Positions 62,135 through 64,000 of a stretch of 64,000 bases of DNA are shown here, piece after piece (positions within the stretch are counted from its first letter, which is position 1; every line of letters starts with the position of its first letter). A program made the translations under genes and the position numbers. The notes beneath the pieces were generated by a model that worked only from the letters and a program-made list of their open reading frames with translations, searched no databases and was not told where the DNA came from. Source of the DNA: Nostoc piscinale CENA21 (GTDB lineage: Bacteria; Cyanobacteriota; Cyanobacteriia; Cyanobacteriales; Nostocaceae); NCBI RefSeq assembly GCF_001298445.1, contig NZ_CP012036.1:4266158-4330157 (forward strand), given 5' to 3'.

Positions 62135-64000
62135 TTAATCATCAACCTCCACTTCCTCTACCCAATCCGACGGAGTGATAGAACCAGATAAATCGGAACC
62201 ATCATCGGCAAAGCGGACAATCTGCCCATCGAAAAATTGTGCTAAATGTTGGGCGGCTCTTGTTACTTCCTCCCATTCTTCTGATGAATTTTCTGTGGGT
62301 TGTGGGGGAGATTGGATGTGAGCAGTACCATTACCATTTGTGGAATATTCTGGTTTTACAGGTGGCGGTGTAACTGGTGGTGGCGCTGGTACTGGTGGCG
62401 GTGTAAATGCTTGGGGTGTTGCTGCTGGGTGATGGTTATTTTTTTGGGGCAGAGAAGGTTTGTGAACCCCATTAGAATTATTGGTTGATGGTTCTTTTTT
62501 TGGGGGAGAAGCAGTTGCGGCTGTGGCTTTTTCTAGGCTGACTTCAACGTTGCGATTCACAGTCTGCTGAAAAGCACCAGCAATCATGGTGAGGTCAGAT
62601 TTAACTTTGTCATACCATGCAGGTTTGACACCTACACGCGCACTATTACCGTTAAACTCAATCAGATGGCACATTTGCCCTAATAATGCCCGACGGGGAA
62701 GTAACTGAATATTACTCAGTACTTGCTGCCAAATTTCGGTTAAGTCTGGTTGTGCAGTTTCTGGTGTGGCTTCTGCGGCGACAGGTTCAGGTTTTTGTAC
62801 TGGCGGTGCTGGTGATACGGGTTGCGGGTTTGCAGGTATGACTTCTGCGGTAACTGGTTGTACAGGTGACTGATTTAAAGGTGCAGTGTGAGGCGGTGGT
62901 GATATAGGTTGGGGGTTTGAAGGTGGAGGAGCAGCTGTTTCGGTTAGTAGTGGTGATGGGTGATGATTATTTTGTGGTGCTGGGATATTGACTTTTGGGA
63001 CAACAACTGTGGCTGCTGACTGAATACTGGCGCTGGGTAATAATCCGAGTAATGTTACTTCTAACCACAAACGCGGCTGGGTAGTATTTTTAATTTGAAT
63101 TTCTGCTGTTCGCAGATGTTGTTGTCCTGCCAAGATTGTGCTGATGTGTAAGTTTTGGGCTAACTCAACTAAGGCTGCCCAAGTTTGTGGAGTACAAGCT
63201 ATCAAGTCTTGGCGATTGGGGGCTGTTTTAGCAATGAGTAAGTCACGGTAGAGGTTGGCGAGATTTTGCAGAATAGTGAGTGGTTCTCGTCCTCGGTCGA
63301 GAATGTGGCGGCTACAATCTAAGATTGTTTCTGGGTTATCTTGAGCGATCGCACTCAATAAGGCTAACAAGTCGCGTTCACTAACAGAACCGACTAAATC
63401 CCAGACTCTTTCCGGTGTGACTTGCCCTGATAATAAGGCTAATTGGTCAAGTAAACTTTCTGCATCCCGCAACCCACCTTGGGAAATTTGGGCGACTAAA
63501 GTAACAGCTGCTTCCGAAATATCAATACTTTCCTTCCAGGCGATCGCATTTAAATGCTTCACCATCGCCTCTATTTGGATACGTCTAAAATCGAACCTCT
63601 GACATCGAGAAATAATTGTAGGTAAAACTCTTTGTGGGTCGGTGGTTGCGAGAACGAAGACTACATGTTTAGGCGGCTCTTCTAGTGTTTTTAGTAACGC
63701 ATTGAACGCCTGCGTACTGAGCATGTGACATTCATCGACCACGTACACTTTATACCGACACTGCACTGGGGCGAACTGTGCTTTTTCGATGAGTTCGCGG
63801 ATATTATCGACACCAGTGTTACTGGCGGCATCAATTTCTATTACGTCTAAAGAGTAGCCTTTGGTGATTCCCTGACAGACATCGCATACCCCACAAGGTT
63901 CGGCGGTGGGTTTGTCACTTTTGAGACAATTGAGGGACTTGGCGAGAATTCTGGCGCTAGATGTTTTACCCGTACCTCTTGGCCCAGTGAACAAATACGC
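62135..64000 (-). CDS. dnaX: DNA polymerase III subunit gamma/tau, 5'-truncated by window
   Basis: Clamp-loader ATPase; the start lies beyond 64000. Visible: YLFTGPRGTGKTSSARILAK (Walker A), the four-Cys zinc site (C...CGVCDVC), VYVVDECHMLS (Walker B), SRC arginine-finger motif in IISRCQRFDF, then domain III. From about residue 315 to 400 and again near 510-570 the chain is a Pro/Thr/Gln-rich linker separating a tau-like domain (about 415-490). No intein interrupts the part seen. The gene ends EEVEVDD and converges with the methyltransferase. Confidence 0.95.
   Translation of the reverse strand, partial: AYLFTGPRGTGKTSSARILAKSLNCLKSDKPTAEPCGVCDVCQGITKGYSLDVIEIDAASNTGVDNIRELIEKAQFAPVQCRYKVYVVDECHMLSTQAFNALLKTLEEPPKHVVFVLATTDPQRVLPTIISRCQRFDFRRIQIEAMVKHLNAIAWKESIDISEAAVTLVAQISQGGLRDAESLLDQLALLSGQVTPERVWDLVGSVSERDLLALLSAIAQDNPETILDCSRHILDRGREPLTILQNLANLYRDLLIAKTAPNRQDLIACTPQTWAALVELAQNLHISTILAGQQHLRTAEIQIKNTTQPRLWLEVTLLGLLPSASIQSAATVVVPKVNIPAPQNNHHPSPLLTETAAPPPSNPQPISPPPHTAPLNQSPVQPVTAEVIPANPQPVSPAPPVQKPEPVAAEATPETAQPDLTEIWQQVLSNIQLLPRRALLGQMCHLIEFNGNSARVGVKPAWYDKVKSDLTMIAGAFQQTVNRNVEVSLEKATAATASPPKKEPSTNNSNGVHKPSLPQKNNHHPAATPQAFTPPPVPAPPPVTPPPVKPEYSTNGNGTAHIQSPPQPTENSSEEWEEVTRAAQHLAQFFDGQIVRFADDGSDLSGSITPSDWVEEVEVDD

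Noticed and set aside
62135..64000. Intein in dnaX
   Set aside because: Some cyanobacterial dnaX genes carry inteins, but the Walker A to Walker B region reads through without interruption here; upstream of the window is not visible.

Overview
The window comes from a filamentous, probably heterocyst-forming cyanobacterium of the Nostocales (Nostoc/Anabaena/Calothrix type). Evidence: AT-rich DNA dotted with the HIP1 octamer GCGATCGC, intergenic short tandem repeats with a 7-base period, and typical cyanobacterial genes (cyanophycin synthetase-like, SLH-domain porin, CrtR hydroxylase, GuaB3, DUF1823, DUF3153, EbsA-like, two-domain pyruvate kinase, HTH-NACHT and HTH-NB-ARC ATPases). It is chromosomal, with no phage, plasmid or complete insertion sequence visible.

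Layout. 1-10 kb: cyanophycin synthetase-like 3' end, DAHP synthase, GH13 branching-type enzyme, DUF1823, acylphosphatase, Uma2 nuclease, outer-membrane porin, MalK/UgpC-type ABC ATPase. 10-20 kb: MoaD-like carrier, a secreted EndoU-type ribonuclease with an unknown gene just upstream, tRNA-Ser(UGA), TIGR04168 phosphoesterase, HtpX, a large pentapeptide-repeat membrane protein, a BrnTA module with a nonsense codon in the toxin. 20-30 kb: aspS, trxA, guaB3, mutS2. 28.6-33.2 kb is accessory: an HTH-NACHT ATPase with three decamer repeats upstream, a SAP-like gene, an RHH gene and vapBC. 33-43 kb: pyk, crtR plus a small membrane protein, a divergent Ser/Thr kinase and phosphate-binding-type protein, a sensor histidine kinase between 22-bp direct repeats, and two proteins sharing a repeated domain. 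43-54 kb: a possible structured RNA ahead of an RNase R-family gene, ubiX, LapA-like, NB-ARC ATPase, aroK, argB, TPR and DUF3153. 54-64 kb: small membrane protein, YajQ, MAPEG, DprA/SLOG-like, DRTGG protein, EbsA-like, GT2 glycosyltransferase, methyltransferase and the 5'-truncated dnaX.

The most striking feature of the sequence is that nine genes are broken by ten frameshifts, and all ten have the same form: one extra base in an A or T run of 5-8. Removing one base from each run restores a full-length family member. This looks like systematic homopolymer over-calling in the assembly rather than gene decay, so I annotate these genes as single joined CDSs. Gene content that may repay follow-up is the EndoU locus, the RNase R-like protein without the canonical catalytic aspartates, the long leader upstream of it, and several small foldback (MITE-like) element families.
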